Assembly: GCA_009733575.1 (NCBI GenBank)
Contig: ML769387.1
Span: 434,001 to 498,000, forward strand
DNA length: 64,000 nt
Source of the DNA: Gymnopus androsaceus JB14
Lineage: Eukaryota; Basidiomycota; Agaricomycetes; Agaricales; Omphalotaceae
Reading direction: 5' to 3'
The stretch's first letter is position 1. Every line of letters begins with the position of its first letter. Position numbers and translations under genes: made by a program. The notes under the pieces are model-generated. The model did not search any database. It was not told the DNA's origin and saw only the letters and a list, made by a program, of their open reading frames with translations. Shown here one piece after another: positions 33,426 through 44,948 of this stretch.

Positions 33426-35618
33426 CTACCAGGGTACGCTATCAACCTCAATCGCCGCATTGGCATAGGCCGAATAATTCGCGATGTTTACGCGCTCAAC
33501 CAGGACACTTTCCGCATCTGTCAGAAGCGACGCAGGGAGATTAAGCCTCGGTGTAATGGAAGCACTGTTCGAAGAGCAAAACACCAAAAGGTCAAAGCCA
33601 GCCATGATCACAAACTGCAAGGCGAAACTTGTCAGAGAACGGGAGAATAGCTAGGGCAGAGAACCAACGTACCAGTTCGTCGTCACTCAGCCTTTGACTG
33701 AACTTTTCAAAGTTTTGAACATCGGATTCGGTAGCATTGGGTGCAGGAACAACCTTGGCAGAAGCTCCTCCTGTTCGGAGAGTGTCCAAGATCGAAAGCG
33801 CGGCTTCTTTGGAATAGAATTTGCCCGGCGTTGGTGGTACTTTAGACGCATTTCGTACAATTTTGTCTAGGATTGTAGAGTCTGCAGACGAAACTGCTGT
33901 CAATGCAACTGGAAGCTTGCTTGTGACGTCGAGAGCCAACGAGAATGGTGGGGTCTGAACACTGCACGCAATCATGAGTAAAGATCGACGCATTATGAAT
34001 CGTCTTACCCTTCAGAAATGTTAGTCGTGCTGTTGGTAGCGTCGGTTGAACGAGTATCAGATCCAAGGCCCAGAGGGCCAAAAATCGTGGGACGTTTAGT
34101 CCAAACATTGGTAAAAGCTGCTGGAGTCCAGGTTGACGGGAAAAGGCTTTCTTTGGCGAGAGATAGGCTATAGCAAGGGAAAGAGTGAGACATATGGTCA
34201 CATAGAAGAGATAAAGCGTACCTCCGTTGTAACAACGAGGTAGGCTCGTTCGCAGGGGCAGGATCCGGTGCGTTTTCATCCTCTTCAAAATCTTGGAGTT
34301 CTTCGGCATCTTCCACACCCTGCGAGGCGATTTGAAGCAATTCCTGACCAGTGGGAGGGGGCTGCGGAGGAGGCGTATCGTCCACAACGATAGGAATATC
34401 TTCTTCAACATTCTCTACTACCAACTTCTCTCGTGTTGTAGTCTTGGATGCGACAAACTTCCCCTTGACCGATTTCAATTCTCCTTTCTCGAAAGTCAGA
34501 AGAGAGCTGGTACTTTTGGTCAGCATTCCTTCGGACGAACGACCAGGTCCAGGTTTCCGCCTTTTAGCAGGCAAGCTGGAAGTGGAGGAACCATTGGTAG
34601 TATCCTTGTCTTTACCCTTCAGCCCACGCAGGCCTTCATGATCAAGATCACCCAGTTTCTTTACCAGAGGTTTAGCCATGCGTGCTCGATGTGCCGGCGT
34701 ACGTTCTTCCACGAGCGACTGGACAATATCGTTCTCTGGCGAGTCCTGTTCCATACGCTGGGGCTCTTGCGATACAGGAGGTGCGTCAATAATTTGAATA
34801 TCATCGTCTTCGTCCTCGGAAGGAGGGACAATTGATGGCTCTTTCTGAGGCTTTCTGGCCGAGCGACGGGGGGAAGGCTCCGCGGTCAAAGTGCTGGTCG
34901 ATTTACGGGGTGAAAGATCCTCTGGGCGAGAGTGGGTTAGGCGGGATCGTTTTGGCGAAGGTTCCTCTGTAGTGGGTGTAGGAGACCGATGTCTTTTAGA
35001 CTGCTTTGGAGTTTGAGGTGCATTTGAGCCACTGGCGACCGGAGGAGATTCCCCAATGGCACGCTGGGACTTTCGTTTCTTCAAAGCTATTTCATGAAAG
35101 ATTCATTAAGAGACAAGTCAAAGAAGTTATTCAATGGCACATACGAGGACCGACGGGAAAGAATTCCTCTCCAACTTTGAACGAGTTTAAATCCTTTATA
35201 TCTCGCCCGTTCAGCGTCTTGGAAGCCCTCGCCCAAAACGTTTCAACAAAATGCTCTGATCCATTGAAAGATTTAACCGGTTCCCAACTGAGAAATGATT
35301 TAGTACGCTGAGAGTAAGGGTTATTTTGTTCAACTCACGTATCGTCCTTTTCAGTATAGCCCTGCCACTACAAAATGTTCAGCCGAAATTTCAAAACGAA
35401 CAACTTCTTTACTAACTCTGACGCGATATTCCTAGAAAAGAAAAACAGTTTAATCTTGGATACTCAAGTAAAGCCAAAGGGGCTCACCCATCCTTTGCCT
35501 CTGCCTTGTTTCTTTACACGCGCTGCAGCGATAGATTCTACATAGAGATTGTTTAGCGTAGAAGCGAGGAAAATTCGATATGCTTACCGACAATATATTC
35601 TTCTTCGTCACTGCTCAT
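33426..35618 (-). CDS. Chromodomain protein
   Basis: Chromodomains read methylated lysines on histone H3. Four small 5' exons rebuild the domain: EEEYIVESIAAARVKKQGRG, KGWEYRVRWQGYTEKDDTWE and PVKSFNGSEHFVETFW, including the aromatic-cage positions Y, W and W in the usual spacing. Each junction has good GT-AG ends. A long basic/acidic Ser-Pro-rich linker follows (repeated EPSPKRSR, EPSPRRSAR, EDLSPRKS), with AMAKPLVKKLG-type basic clusters, then a C-terminal part (about 33430-34000) containing KFYSKEAALSILDTLRTGG and AGFDLLVFCSSNSAS. It is not a canonical HP1: I see no chromoshadow domain. Start ATG at 35618 (MSSDEEEYIV). The end at 33426 depends on the last splice. Confidence 0.82.
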
Positions 35619-35639
35619 CGTGGTCAACAACAACCGTGC

Positions 35640-36797
35640 CCTACCCGTGCCCTCGAGTTCATTTCTTTCGGATGTACCGGCCCGGCTTTGCCAAGCTTCC
35701 TAAGCTGCGGCAACTTCTGAGTTCTTTTCTTCGTTCGAAGCCTGCTCCTGGTAAAAGCCCAGAGGCTCCTGTGAAACTTCACCCGGATGGACGCGCTAAA
35801 GTACGCTATGATTTTGAATCCAGATATTTGACGTAAAATCTTTGAAAAGTTGTTTGCGCTCCTGTACCTTATTTGCAACCTCTTCAGGCTGTTGATAGGT
35901 TCTGGATAGATATTTGGAGCATTGCTTGCAGTACACATCTGAACCTCAAATACACTATTCAATCGGACGAGGCGTCAAATACACTATTTTTGGGAATTCA
36001 GACAAGGACTTTGCCAAATCGCGTCTCAAAGTACACTATTTCGAGTGAGGCTCCTTAGAGATCTCTAGAGTCCTGGTGTCCGCACATTCCAGCGCTGCTT
36101 AAAACTTGAAGGGTCGAGATTGTTTGTTTCGACGACCATCCTGCGATTGCAAAACCAGTGTCCCGATCAACTCATTGGATATCCTAACTTAACTGCATTC
36201 TCGTAGCTACACTGCAGATACTCATTTGGTTCTTCAATTCCGCGGTTTTATCCGGCTGTGCACGCTGAAGTGCTGCTCCACGCCGCTAGGCCTCCTTCGC
36301 AGTCAGTAGGTGTGTATATTCTACCTTCGGGAGACAAGGAAAGATGTTTGGGGCGATTCACTTGAATCTTCTCGTTCTTATGTGGCCATATTCAAGATCA
36401 TGCTGGACTCAATTTGTGCTCCCGCATTAATATACACCTTTCCATTCCATAGCCTATATGTATAGGTCAAAACTCTGTGAGTATCGAGGAAGACGGATTC
36501 AGGCTACATTGCAGAGATGTGGTATGTATTCAACTGTTAGATAGACGGCACCTGTCAATGCAGTGTCAGATTCAGCGCTTTCCTTTGCTTCCGTCTTCAA
36601 ACGTGCATGAAACGAGGACTCGGCTACGTCGATCGACAACACTGGTTTGATATCCCTATCCCGTATCCATCTTTCTTGGCAATTCAATATCTCGCGATGC
36701 TCCCGGGCGGTGCAGGCTAACCCTCCCTATTTAAAAGCGACTCTACACGAACTTTTGCGCTTCCTACCTGCCCTCATACCTCCATACAAATAATTGC
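35640..36797. other. Intergenic, with three near-identical short direct repeats
   Basis: No supported gene. Three copies of a CAAATACACTATT-like 13-mer occur at about 35945, 35973 and 36034. TATTTAAAA (about 36727) lies some 70 bp before the BRI3-like start and is a candidate TATA element. Confidence 0.4.
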
Positions 36798-37472
36798 ATG
36801 ATCATGTCCGCCCCACCTCAATATGCGCCAGCTGACGGCCAATACCCCCCCGCGGACAAATCGCAAGTACACATGCAGCCTCCTATGCCACAACCCCCGC
36901 AGATGGCCATGCCAAATCCCGGAATGTCATCCTGCCGCAAACACCCAGTGCAGCGCAGATGGGCGAACAATACCGAGCTCAATGTATGTCTTGGATAATC
37001 TTTCTAGTAATTCCTCTGTCCTAAAATTTCCTCTGCTGCCAGTGTTCGCGCAATGCGCACAAGGTGTTCACGACCGGGAAACAAAATACGGTACACTTCT
37101 TTTTTCAAAACAGGGATGCTATGAGCGCGGCTGACGTGAATATTCCTTTCCCTCTTCCTTTCCCCATCTCCTACCCTCGAATCGTCCAAAAACGCAGGAG
37201 TAAGTCCGAGTTAAATATAGCTCACTTTTATTCACTCTAACGTCGCCCAGATGTTCGGAATCATCATGGCGGTTCTCTGCTTCCCGTGAGTATTTCTCTA
37301 GTCTGTCGTTTGCTCCTATGTTGACGATTCTGTACTATAGTTGTGGACTGATCTGCTTGTTGTATGTCGACTTTTATTTCACGTTTTCCATTTCTTCAAC
37401 TGCTAAATTCTCTCCGTTCAAAGCTCGGATAAGCAGGATCGCTGCGCCAGATGTGGGGTCAGGCTGAACTGA
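36798..37472 (+). CDS. BRI3-like small membrane protein
   Basis: Brain protein I3 (BRI3) family: short Pro-rich N-terminus and a C-terminal Cys-flanked hydrophobic hairpin, in endolysosomal membranes in animals. Here MSAPPQYAPADGQYPPADKS and QPPMPQPPQMAMPNPG lead, after exons through GVHDRETKYG, to FGIIMAVLCFPCGLICLLL and DKQDRCARCGVRLN. The introns are very short (for example 37287-37341). One frame change is needed near 36922 (CCCGGAATGTC; one more G restores NVILPQTPSAAQMGEQYRAQ). Two start ATGs, 36798 and 36804, are equivalent in frame. The Cys pairs before and after the hydrophobic segment support the assignment. Confidence 0.75.
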
Positions 37473-37779
37473 TTAGTTGTGGATACCTAGCAGATGAATA
37501 TCAACCAGCACCACTCCCTGCTACTTACAGCGATACCATATGTAATTTACCTTCACTCTGTACTATTTATACATTCTTTTAACGATTCCCTGAATAACTG
37601 CTGAGTTACAATCCTAGCTTGATAGGGAACAGGAGCCATACATACAGCTTTGACTTTTCCAATTTGTTCCACTGGTCTAAATACCCTGAACCAACGAAGA
37701 AGTAATACATTCTGGTGTCGTCTCCTACGTTAGGTATTCGTAGTATTATGCTCAAAGGAGACCATCGTTAGATATCTTT

Positions 37780-38910
37780 CGTTTAAAAGGCCTGGTAAGG
37801 GACACGCAGGATGATATGGAGAGTTTTGCGGGTATGTTTATTCTCTTCATCTTTGATTGCTATCAGCTCGCTTAACAATCTCTCCTTCTTCGTTGCCAGT
37901 TTCCACTGGTTCGGTCTCTTCCTCAGCTTAGCCCTCATCCTCGGGAGTTGTCTTCCTTGTAAATATCCGGAAGCCATTGACATCAGATGACTTGTCAGTT
38001 TCGAGCTTTGGGTGGAAAATTATATCGCCCTCTTTCATTTGGAATTCATCTAATTGTTGAAGCTGTGTTGGTTCTTTGTCTATCTGCTACACATGCAGAG
38101 CATCTACAGTTTGCATCAGGATAGTGGTGGGAGGTTTCCAGTCTCTCTAACAAGTGGAGCGCATCGCTCACCAGGTGTGTATTATGGTTGAGTCTTAAGC
38201 ATTTCTCTTTCTTTCTGTTATTAAGTTGATGCTTACTTCTATCAGCTCCATGGTGGTATGGCATTCTGTTCATGAAGGCTCGAGGGACTGATATTCAATG
38301 CCGTACTTCTTTTAGTCTACCCTAGGCAGACTTGTATACACTGACAATCAACTCAATGTGTGTATAGATGTATATTTCTTTGCTGTCTTTATCATTGCTC
38401 AAAGGGATAGGCAGAGTTCCCAGGTTGAAATTTTCCATGTTTGTAGGTATGGATTCCATCTAGCTTTATTTTTATTTTTTTGATTCCTCGTTTATTTGCC
38501 AAGGTGCATGAGCCCATCTAGCATTGTCCAGGCTGTAGAGGTCTTCTGGGGGTGGTCTCGGACAACTCCATCAGGTATGACCACATAGTCTGTCTCTCTG
38601 GATCTAATTCTAGGAAGGATTTCATTTTCATTAGTTGGATTGCTTTGTTCCGGGCCCTCAGGTCATACATTTTCTTTCCGCCTTGGGCAATGCTGGCTGC
38701 GAGGCTGACTTATTAATCGGTGAGTGGAGGAATTTCTTTTGGAGATTAGTTAAGCCTTTGACAATATCATCTGGCATGCCATTCGCAGCAGTAAGATATT
38801 GTTTTATGGAACCCAGATCACAAACATTTACCTGAGCTCGAGCGCCTCTAACTTTAAGTTGCTTTCCTTCTCTCAAGAGGAATTGGCCATCACATGTGGG
38901 CAATAATGTG
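37780..38910 (-). pseudogene. LINE (non-LTR retrotransposon) reverse-transcriptase C-terminal remnant
   Basis: Minus-strand fragments resemble the C-terminal part of fungal non-LTR reverse transcriptases: KQYLTAANGMPDDIVKGLTN followed by LQKKFL (near 38750-38800), and near 38060-38230 KCLRLNHNTHLVSDALHLLE with a Cys run HHYPDANCRCSACVADRQR. The order is correct, but frames and stops break it and the catalytic YADD region is missing. A relic. The flanks 37473-37779 and 38911-39438 contain nothing recognised except the repeat at about 37738-37830. Confidence 0.6.
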
Positions 38911-39438
38911 TTTAATCCTAGTGAGTGGACTAATTTAGCTCTTCGCTCGACTTTTTAAAAAAAAGCTTTTACCATCAAAGATATGAGTCGCGTCTGCCGG
39001 AAAGAGTTGAGCACCGGTGTAAACGGTTCCAAGAACGTAGTTCGACACTGCCAAATGAGCTCCTAGCGAGGAAACGCACATGGGATATACATGCGGGAAA
39101 CGGCGCACATGGTACATACTAAACGTTCGTGCCGGAAGTTGAACTTACAAGTTGGAACAAAAACATCGAGAAGTCTCTTGGAAGTCTCAAAAACCCTACG
39201 AAAAATTTGAGTTATCTATATACACTTTTTCCTTGCACCTATCTCAATTCTTGACCAATGCTCCTACAAATGTTTTGAACAACGTTTATATCATCCATGA
39301 ATGAAACCATTTCGAGTTTGAGGACCGATGCAGCGGACTGAGAGTATCGTCTTGTCAAATATGTGAAGGAGACACTGAGGACCTGACTGAAGGTCATTTT
39401 ATTTAATCTATTTTGTGCCGTTTAGGCGACCTCACAGT

Positions 39439-40072
39439 TAGGGATCCCCACCGTAACCGTATACGGTTACGGCCGTATAATTTACGGTACTGTACGGGTA
39501 CCTCCCGGACCGTAGCCGTAACCGTAAAGAATATTTCATGACCTCGTACGGTACGGTTACGGTATTTTTACGGGTTTACGGCCGTATTTACGGGTATATC
39601 CTATTACCTATTCATTTTTCAAAAAAATTATAGTATTTCAGTGCTTAAAATCACAAGGCATGATAACAAAAAGATAGTCACTTTAGTTGTTCAGTGTATT
39701 CACCAGATATATAGCAAAAATGACTTCATTTATTAATATCATCAGTTTGGAATGTTGAGAAAAATTCGGTAATGGCTGTTTTCTTATGAAAGAAGCTGCC
39801 TTTTATACTATGTATACATAGAATGTTTGCCCAATGTTTGCATCTAGTGTAAATGTAGCAAAAATATAGCATATTTTGCGAGAAAATTCAATTATTTTTA
39901 CGGGCCGTATGGTACCCGTATACGGCCGTATTTATACGGTAAGTATACGGTATACTGCAGAGCCGTACCCGTAGCCGTAAATTATTTTCGAGATCCCTAT
40001 ACGGGACGGTTACGGCTACCCGTATACCCGTACCCGTAAAACCGTACTATACGGTTACGGTGGGGATCCCTA
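39439..40072. mobile_element. 634-bp hAT-type MITE with 25-bp TIRs and 8-bp target duplication
   Basis: A perfect 25-bp TIR begins TAGGGATCCCCACCGTAACC at both ends. The flanks ctcacagt (39431-39438) and cccacagt (40073-40080) form an 8-bp target duplication with one mismatch, as in hAT elements. The subterminal 150 bp on each side is packed with CCGTA/TACGG motifs in both orientations; the central part is AT-rich without ORF. It interrupts the 3' end of the membrane-protein gene to its right. Confidence 0.87.
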
Positions 40073-41016
40073 CCCACAGTCGCCTGCAGGTTAAACAGGA
40101 AAACTATTAGCAGGTATAACATTTGAAATATCACCGAGATTACAACAAATATGATTGTCAAAGTTCCGAACCATGACGACACCCGACATAAGACCAAGTT
40201 TGGGCAGGAACCCTCAGCATTCAGCATGGTTTGGAAAGCCGTATGTACGACAGTCGTATAGGCGAAGAGAACCAGAGAGCCTTTGTACTGATTGGCAAAG
40301 TATGCAGTGTAGCTTCGATGCAAACGAAAGTACATCAAGCGACCACACCATACGCGATATATCAGGTTCAGCCTCGACAATCGAAGCTCTCCAAACCTGT
40401 AGCGCCTGTTAACGCTATCAATGGGTATCACTGTAAACTGCGCAGAGAGAAGGCTCCAATCCAGCCATTTCATAGAGCTTGGTAACAGATAATGCTGCTG
40501 GGCGAGAAGGAAATCGCTCTCGTGAACGACAAGACGAGAGTAGGTGCGAAGAAAGCCGCGTGCGGCTGCAGATAGAGTGTCATGGTTGGAAAGGTGGTGG
40601 AGATAGATATGGTAGTTCAACAGAGAGATCGGCAACGGTTTGACAAAAATTGCCTCATCCGTGCATACGAGGTGCATGTCAGGGTCTTCAGTCACCACGA
40701 TCTTTCTTTTGACCATGAGATGCCAATGAAGAGGGTGTACGCTCTCATTCCAACCAGCCAACCACAGATGTCGGTGAATGCCGTTTAACCTGGGTACGAG
40801 CAGTTCACCACATAGAAATTCGTGGATTCTTGCAAAATCATCTATGGGAATAGATTGTCCCGGTAAAAACACAATTTTTTCTGAAAGCGGAGACGAAGAT
40901 GGTTTCCAGCTAAGCTCTACTGAGAAAGGTGGGTCGTTAATGGGATTTCGGGTGTTTGGGCTACCGATTGAAGATGACGTGGAGGCCATCCGCAGGGGAG
41001 AGGAGACAGGACACAC
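39997..41016 (-). CDS. Fungal membrane protein of unknown function, tail supplied by the MITE
   Basis: This is a family I know only as hypothetical in mushrooms. Visible motifs: FLPGQSIPIDDFARIHEFL, RLNGIHRHLWLAGWNESVHP, IVVTEDPDMHLV, IFVKPLPISLLNYHIYL, a region WLDWSLLSAQFTVIPIDSVN, RYRFGELRLSRLNLIYRV, and two C-terminal hydrophobic segments (SLVLFAYTTVVHTAFQTML and LTIIFVVISVIFQMLYLLI). Charged, probably cytosolic N-terminal domain; single exon. The MITE begins after FNLQATV; before insertion the frame would have ended a few residues later (RSPKRHKID, stop), now it ends after 18 element-encoded residues. Start: ATG at 41016 or 40989. Divergent from the next gene. Confidence 0.62.
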   Translation of the reverse strand: MCPVSSPLRMASTSSSIGSPNTRNPINDPPFSVELSWKPSSSPLSEKIVFLPGQSIPIDDFARIHEFLCGELLVPRLNGIHRHLWLAGWNESVHPLHWHLMVKRKIVVTEDPDMHLVCTDEAIFVKPLPISLLNYHIYLHHLSNHDTLSAAARGFLRTYSRLVVHESDFLLAQQHYLLPSSMKWLDWSLLSAQFTVIPIDSVNRRYRFGELRLSRLNLIYRVWCGRLMYFRLHRSYTAYFANQYKGSLVLFAYTTVVHTAFQTMLNAEGSCPNLVLCRVSSWFGTLTIIFVVISVIFQMLYLLIVFLFNLQATVGRDPHRNRIVRFYGYGYTGSRNRPV

Positions 41017-41372
41017 TCAAGGCTTTATTATGGCCTGGCAAGTGCTGTAAGAGTCACCCTCAGACCAGTGAATTGAGGTCATCATTCCGATCTCCTTACA
41101 ACGTAATGAGATAGTGTTGGTGGGAGCTTCATGTGCCCATATGGGTTTAAAGTTGGTTTGAGTGAGCTTAGAAAGGAAAAAGAAAGATTGAAAATCGACC
41201 GTCAAGCGCCTCATGATGAGCGCTCTCAGCTCAATCGTACTAATTGAACCATACTAACTGTGTATCAAAGAGCTCTTGCCCGCGACAGTCACCTATTGCA
41301 CTGGGGTCTTGCATCTCATCCAGATCTTTGTATACATACCAACGGTCCAACCTAGACAACTTGCCTCAATTG

Positions 41373-42616
41373 ATGGAGCATCTCGAAACTATTACACCTG
41401 AATATCCCCGAGAATCTATACCTGGGCGATTGATCAACTATGCACCTAGTATTTGCATCGTCGCCTGCATGGTTCTGCTGCCTTTGCCGGTGGGATTACA
41501 ATGGTCGAGAATGACAAGCCAATGGATCGGCATCTGGAGTTATTCTCTGTTTCTGGTGAATATCATCTTGACCGCGGGGTATTTTGGCTTCATTTATTGG
41601 ACACGTCTGAATCATCTTCCCCCCCTTCAGTGAGTCGAGTTCTCAAAACTCTGAGGATACTCAGTAATTACTCTGCAGGACCGTCGATGGTATCACGAAG
41701 CTCTGCCGGAGCGCTTGTATCTCATTTAATCTGATGCTCTTGACTGCATGGGAAGATGCTATTCTGATCCTCATGATCAGAGTGCTTGACCCAGGCAACC
41801 ATGATATGCGAACTATTGATATCATTCTTTTAGCTCTTTGCGTAGTTGCGTTGCCACTGCTCTTTGGTTACTCTACTTACTTGTTCTGTCGCTGGAGCTA
41901 CTATGAGCGTATCATATTGCGACAGAACATTGAAAGGTTTTCTTTTCCCCATCAACATCTCCTTTCTTTCTAACTGCTTTACAAGATACGGCGAGCCCGT
42001 AATGGTATCAATCCCCGTTTTTAAGCTTTGCGGCCACTTTGTTCTATACACGACAACCCACAAATACGAGTTGAGGCTGGACTGGACCACAGGATTCCGA
42101 CCGTACTTCTTACACCGACCATCTCAAGATAACAAAGAGCTGCTTAGCAGCTCACCTCGCTATCATCTCTTTTTGTGTGGATGGACTGATCACGCCCATG
42201 AAGAAATCATTCAAGTATTCCACGAAGCCATTACTTTTTTTGGGGAATATAACCGTATCACCAACAACTGTCGGACTTTCTTGCAGTTGGGGTGTGCATA
42301 TATTCTTCATACCACATCGGCTTGGCACGAAGACATGCTCATGGTTGAACCTGGTCATCTGTTGCTGATACCTCAAATGGCGGTGATGATGTACCGCGCA
42401 ATGCTGCGAGAGCTTTTCCGCTGGGTCTGCGAGGTGAAATGGGGACCAGGCACGTACATAGCTAGCTCCCTTACTATCTGCCGCACTGATCAATTTTCAT
42501 TCATTTTGTCCTCAGATTGGGAATCAACCATAACATACAGTGGTGAAATTTTTGATATGGCGGATCCGTTAATTTTGTACCGCCCACAACTGGTTGGACG
42601 CCCCAAATCTCACTGA
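41373..42616 (+). CDS. Membrane protein with a possible thiol-peptidase-like C-terminal domain
   Basis: Unknown family. N-terminal half: a hydrophobic helix pair (SICIVACMVLLPLPVGL and WSYSLFLVNIILTAGYFGF), then after a short intron (about 41630-41682) SFNLMLLTAWEDAILILMIR and DIILLALCVVALPLLFGYS. After a second short intron, a soluble domain contains FVLYTTTHKYELRLDWTTGF, YHLFLCGWTDHAHEEI and ITNNCRTFLQLGCAYI. A His/Trp segment followed by an NNC-x-x-F motif recalls papain-like folds (LRAT, PPPDE, NlpC/P60), but the fit is only by motif. The last exon ends at 42616 with RPKSH. Start chosen at ATG 41373; an upstream in-frame ATG at 41244 is also possible. Head to head with the preceding gene across about 350 bp. 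Confidence 0.55.
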
Positions 42617-42844
42617 GCCTACAGTGGGAAACCGGGAAGCGAAACTTGACCGGGTAGCAAAACATCTACATATATTGGGCTCAAAAGACATTTTCCAGGC
42701 TCTGTTTTTTTTCCTGTGATACTAGGCAATGCTACGAGTAATGTTATGTACATATTAAAGTATATAGACTTGTTGATTTTCCAGCAAAAAAATAAAATAA
42801 AATACCGAAAATTTGCTGAAAATTTTGAGAAAATGTAGACTCGA

Positions 42845-42906
42845 ACCAGTCGCCCGTGTAAAGACTTTAGGTGATCAAGGATCAAAGTCTTAGCGGAGCG
42901 ACTGGT
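42845..42906. repeat. Two-step hairpin
   Basis: ACCAGTCGC (42845-42853) pairs with GCGACTGGT at 42898-42906, and inside it AAGACTTT pairs exactly with AAAGTCTT. The outer arm with GGTTCGAGTC on the minus strand mimics a tRNA T-arm but there is no cloverleaf. Confidence 0.6.
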
Positions 42907-43279
42907 ACAGAATCCTGGCATTTTGCCGGGTCGAGTTTCAATGATGTATTTGATTGAACTTAGAGAAATCGTGAAAAATGGTCTGTCCTTTATATCTTTT
43001 TTTTGTATAATTAAATAGCGGGCGACATACGCCTCAATGCAATGATTAGCGGGGTTTTTACCGTTTGTAAAAATATCATTCCATTCACGAGATATTTAGC
43101 AATCTTTTGGAGCCTAATACCATTAGGGGTCTTTACTAATGCCACCATGAAAGGGGCTCATGCCAAAGTACAATGTGTACAATTGAAAATCCAAATCCTA
43201 TACCCACAATGAGAAGGTATATAGAAAGCAATTAGACTCAAGTACATACCATGCCCAGTGCATCAGTTGCAATCATGCA

Positions 43280-44283
43280 TCACAGCTTTCCTGACTGTAA
43301 TCCCTTCTGAATATACTCTTTCCGTGTTTTGGTGATGTTCCAATGATAAAATTCGAAAACATCCTCAGGCATGTGCGATGGTTGATGGCGATGAAGGAAG
43401 TCCTGAATTTGTTTGACCTCAGTTCGACTATTCATGTAGATGATAGTCTGCGGAAATCCTTCATTTTCACCGGTTGGAAACAAGGAGAATAGATCGGCAT
43501 AAGTAGTGGTAGGATGCTGGAGGACACGGATGGAGAGCACCACATTATATTTCGCGTTCGATACAGCAACCCGTTCACATTCAGGAATGAGGCCAACTTT
43601 GAATAGAATGTCCTTTATTACTTCCTCAGGCATAGTTGCAGATGCAAAAAGGACTGGTAATCCACTAGGCAATCGAACAAGAAGTTTGCCTGGTTGTCCA
43701 TATTCTGTCCTAAAGTCATTGCCTCATTCACTGGCACAATGAGCTTCGTTAATGATGAGTTCAACACAGTTATTGCGAAATGTTTTATTTCTGAGGACTT
43801 GTTCGTGGAATGAATTCAATAATGCAGTCTCAGGAGATACAAAAACGACCTGATGCTTCAAACAATCATCTTCTCCAGGTGTGTTCTGACCAAGTAGTCA
43901 TTAGTATCAAGTAATTGAAGGAAAATCCAAATACGCACCTCAAAAATATCCTCCATTTTATCTCTTTCAGAGTTCACTGCAAGTGCAGAGATCAAGGCAT
44001 CACTTTTGGTATCCCAGTGGTAGAAAAGAGCATACCAGAATGCAAAAGTTTTGCCACCACCTGTTGGTAAGTTGTAAATGGTGGACATACCCCGCAAAAT
44101 GTTCTTCCCTGCATGATCCTGGTGTTCTCTCAGCTCCTCAATATTGAAAACATCGCAAAGCATCTTCCTGGCTGTCTCCAGACATCTTTCATCGAGTACT
44201 TGGGGGTATTTGGGAGGCATGAAGTGGTTGAAACAGTGAAAGGCCGGATATGATCGATGCGGCTGTAGCATTAGAATGGACAC
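43280..44283 (-). pseudogene. RecQ-family helicase pseudogene
   Basis: RecQ helicases unwind recombination intermediates. Remaining motifs on the minus strand: FNIEELREHQDHAGKNIL, Walker A YNLPTGGGKTFAFWY, then after an intron HQVVFVSPETALLN, INEAHCASE (the DEAH box with Asp replaced by Asn), LFASATMPEEVIKDILF, and IIYMNSRTEVKQIQDFLH. A TGA at 43726-43728 replaces the Trp expected in the AHCxSEWGxDFR motif. The frame ends at GLQSGKL before the rest of the second helicase lobe. No RQC or HRDC domain. It lies inside the TA-flanked inverted-repeat unit. Three defects (lost catalytic Asp, stop, truncation) argue for a real pseudogene. Confidence 0.82.
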
Positions 44284-44572
44284 AAATTTGGAAAAATAAA
44301 TTACATCTTGTTATTCGTTGCATCACTGCGGGCATTTCTATCTAGGTTACAAGGCGATATGAGGAGGTAAAGGACAAAGTGGTTTTGACGCTGGTCGAAG
44401 AATTTGGCGAAGTTCAAACAATTACGTCATGGAAGTCCGACCCGCTAAAGTGCTGGCTTTCTGTTCCAGTCCCTCTGCCAAGAAAGTGATTCTGCACATC
44501 ACGTCTCTGCAGCAGGGAGTGGTTCGAGTCTAAGAAAATGATGCATTTCATGGGGAGAATGAGGTTCAATGA

Positions 44573-44948
44573 CTAGCGGGATTCATTATCAAGGTTGGAA
44601 GCGGATGGGGAAGATGTTCGGCAGCATTTCCGTGGCCTGAGATGGCGCTTTGAAGCAGGAAAGTGTTTCTGGCCAACAGTTGGCAGATAATTATCACCAC
44701 TCCCTCCATTTCCTTCATCTGAGCTGCTCAGCGGAGTTAGATCTGATTCATCATCATCCATAATGAATTCAGGAATTTCACTGTCAAATGAATCCACTAC
44801 TTAGGTGGGCAGCTTCTTTATAGGACTTTCTGCCACTATGATCTTCCAAAGCACATTGAAACTGATTTTTGTGCAGTTTTTCTGCTTCCTTTTTGTGTTG
44901 TAGCTTTGTCCCTGGTGGCCGTCCACCTCTATTCACCACCTCGTCCAT
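44573..44948 (-). CDS. Short frame with AT-hook-like start and acidic tail, unidentified
   Basis: From the ATG at 44948 the minus strand reads MDEVVNRGGRPPGTKLQHKK, with an AT-hook-like RGGRPPGT, to KSYKEAAHLSSGFI. A frame one base away continues VDSFDSEIPEFIMDDDESDL with PLSSSDEGNGGSG. The two could be joined by a frameshift or a tiny intron. Probably a remnant within the inverted-repeat unit; function unknown. Confidence 0.3.

Noticed and set aside
35549..35836. 95-residue plus-strand frame overlapping the chromodomain gene start
   Set aside because: It overlaps the well-supported chromodomain exons in antisense and resembles nothing.
42836..42915. Possible minus-strand tRNA (GGTTCGAGTC)
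   Set aside because: The folding is a simple nested hairpin, not a cloverleaf, and no A-box fits.
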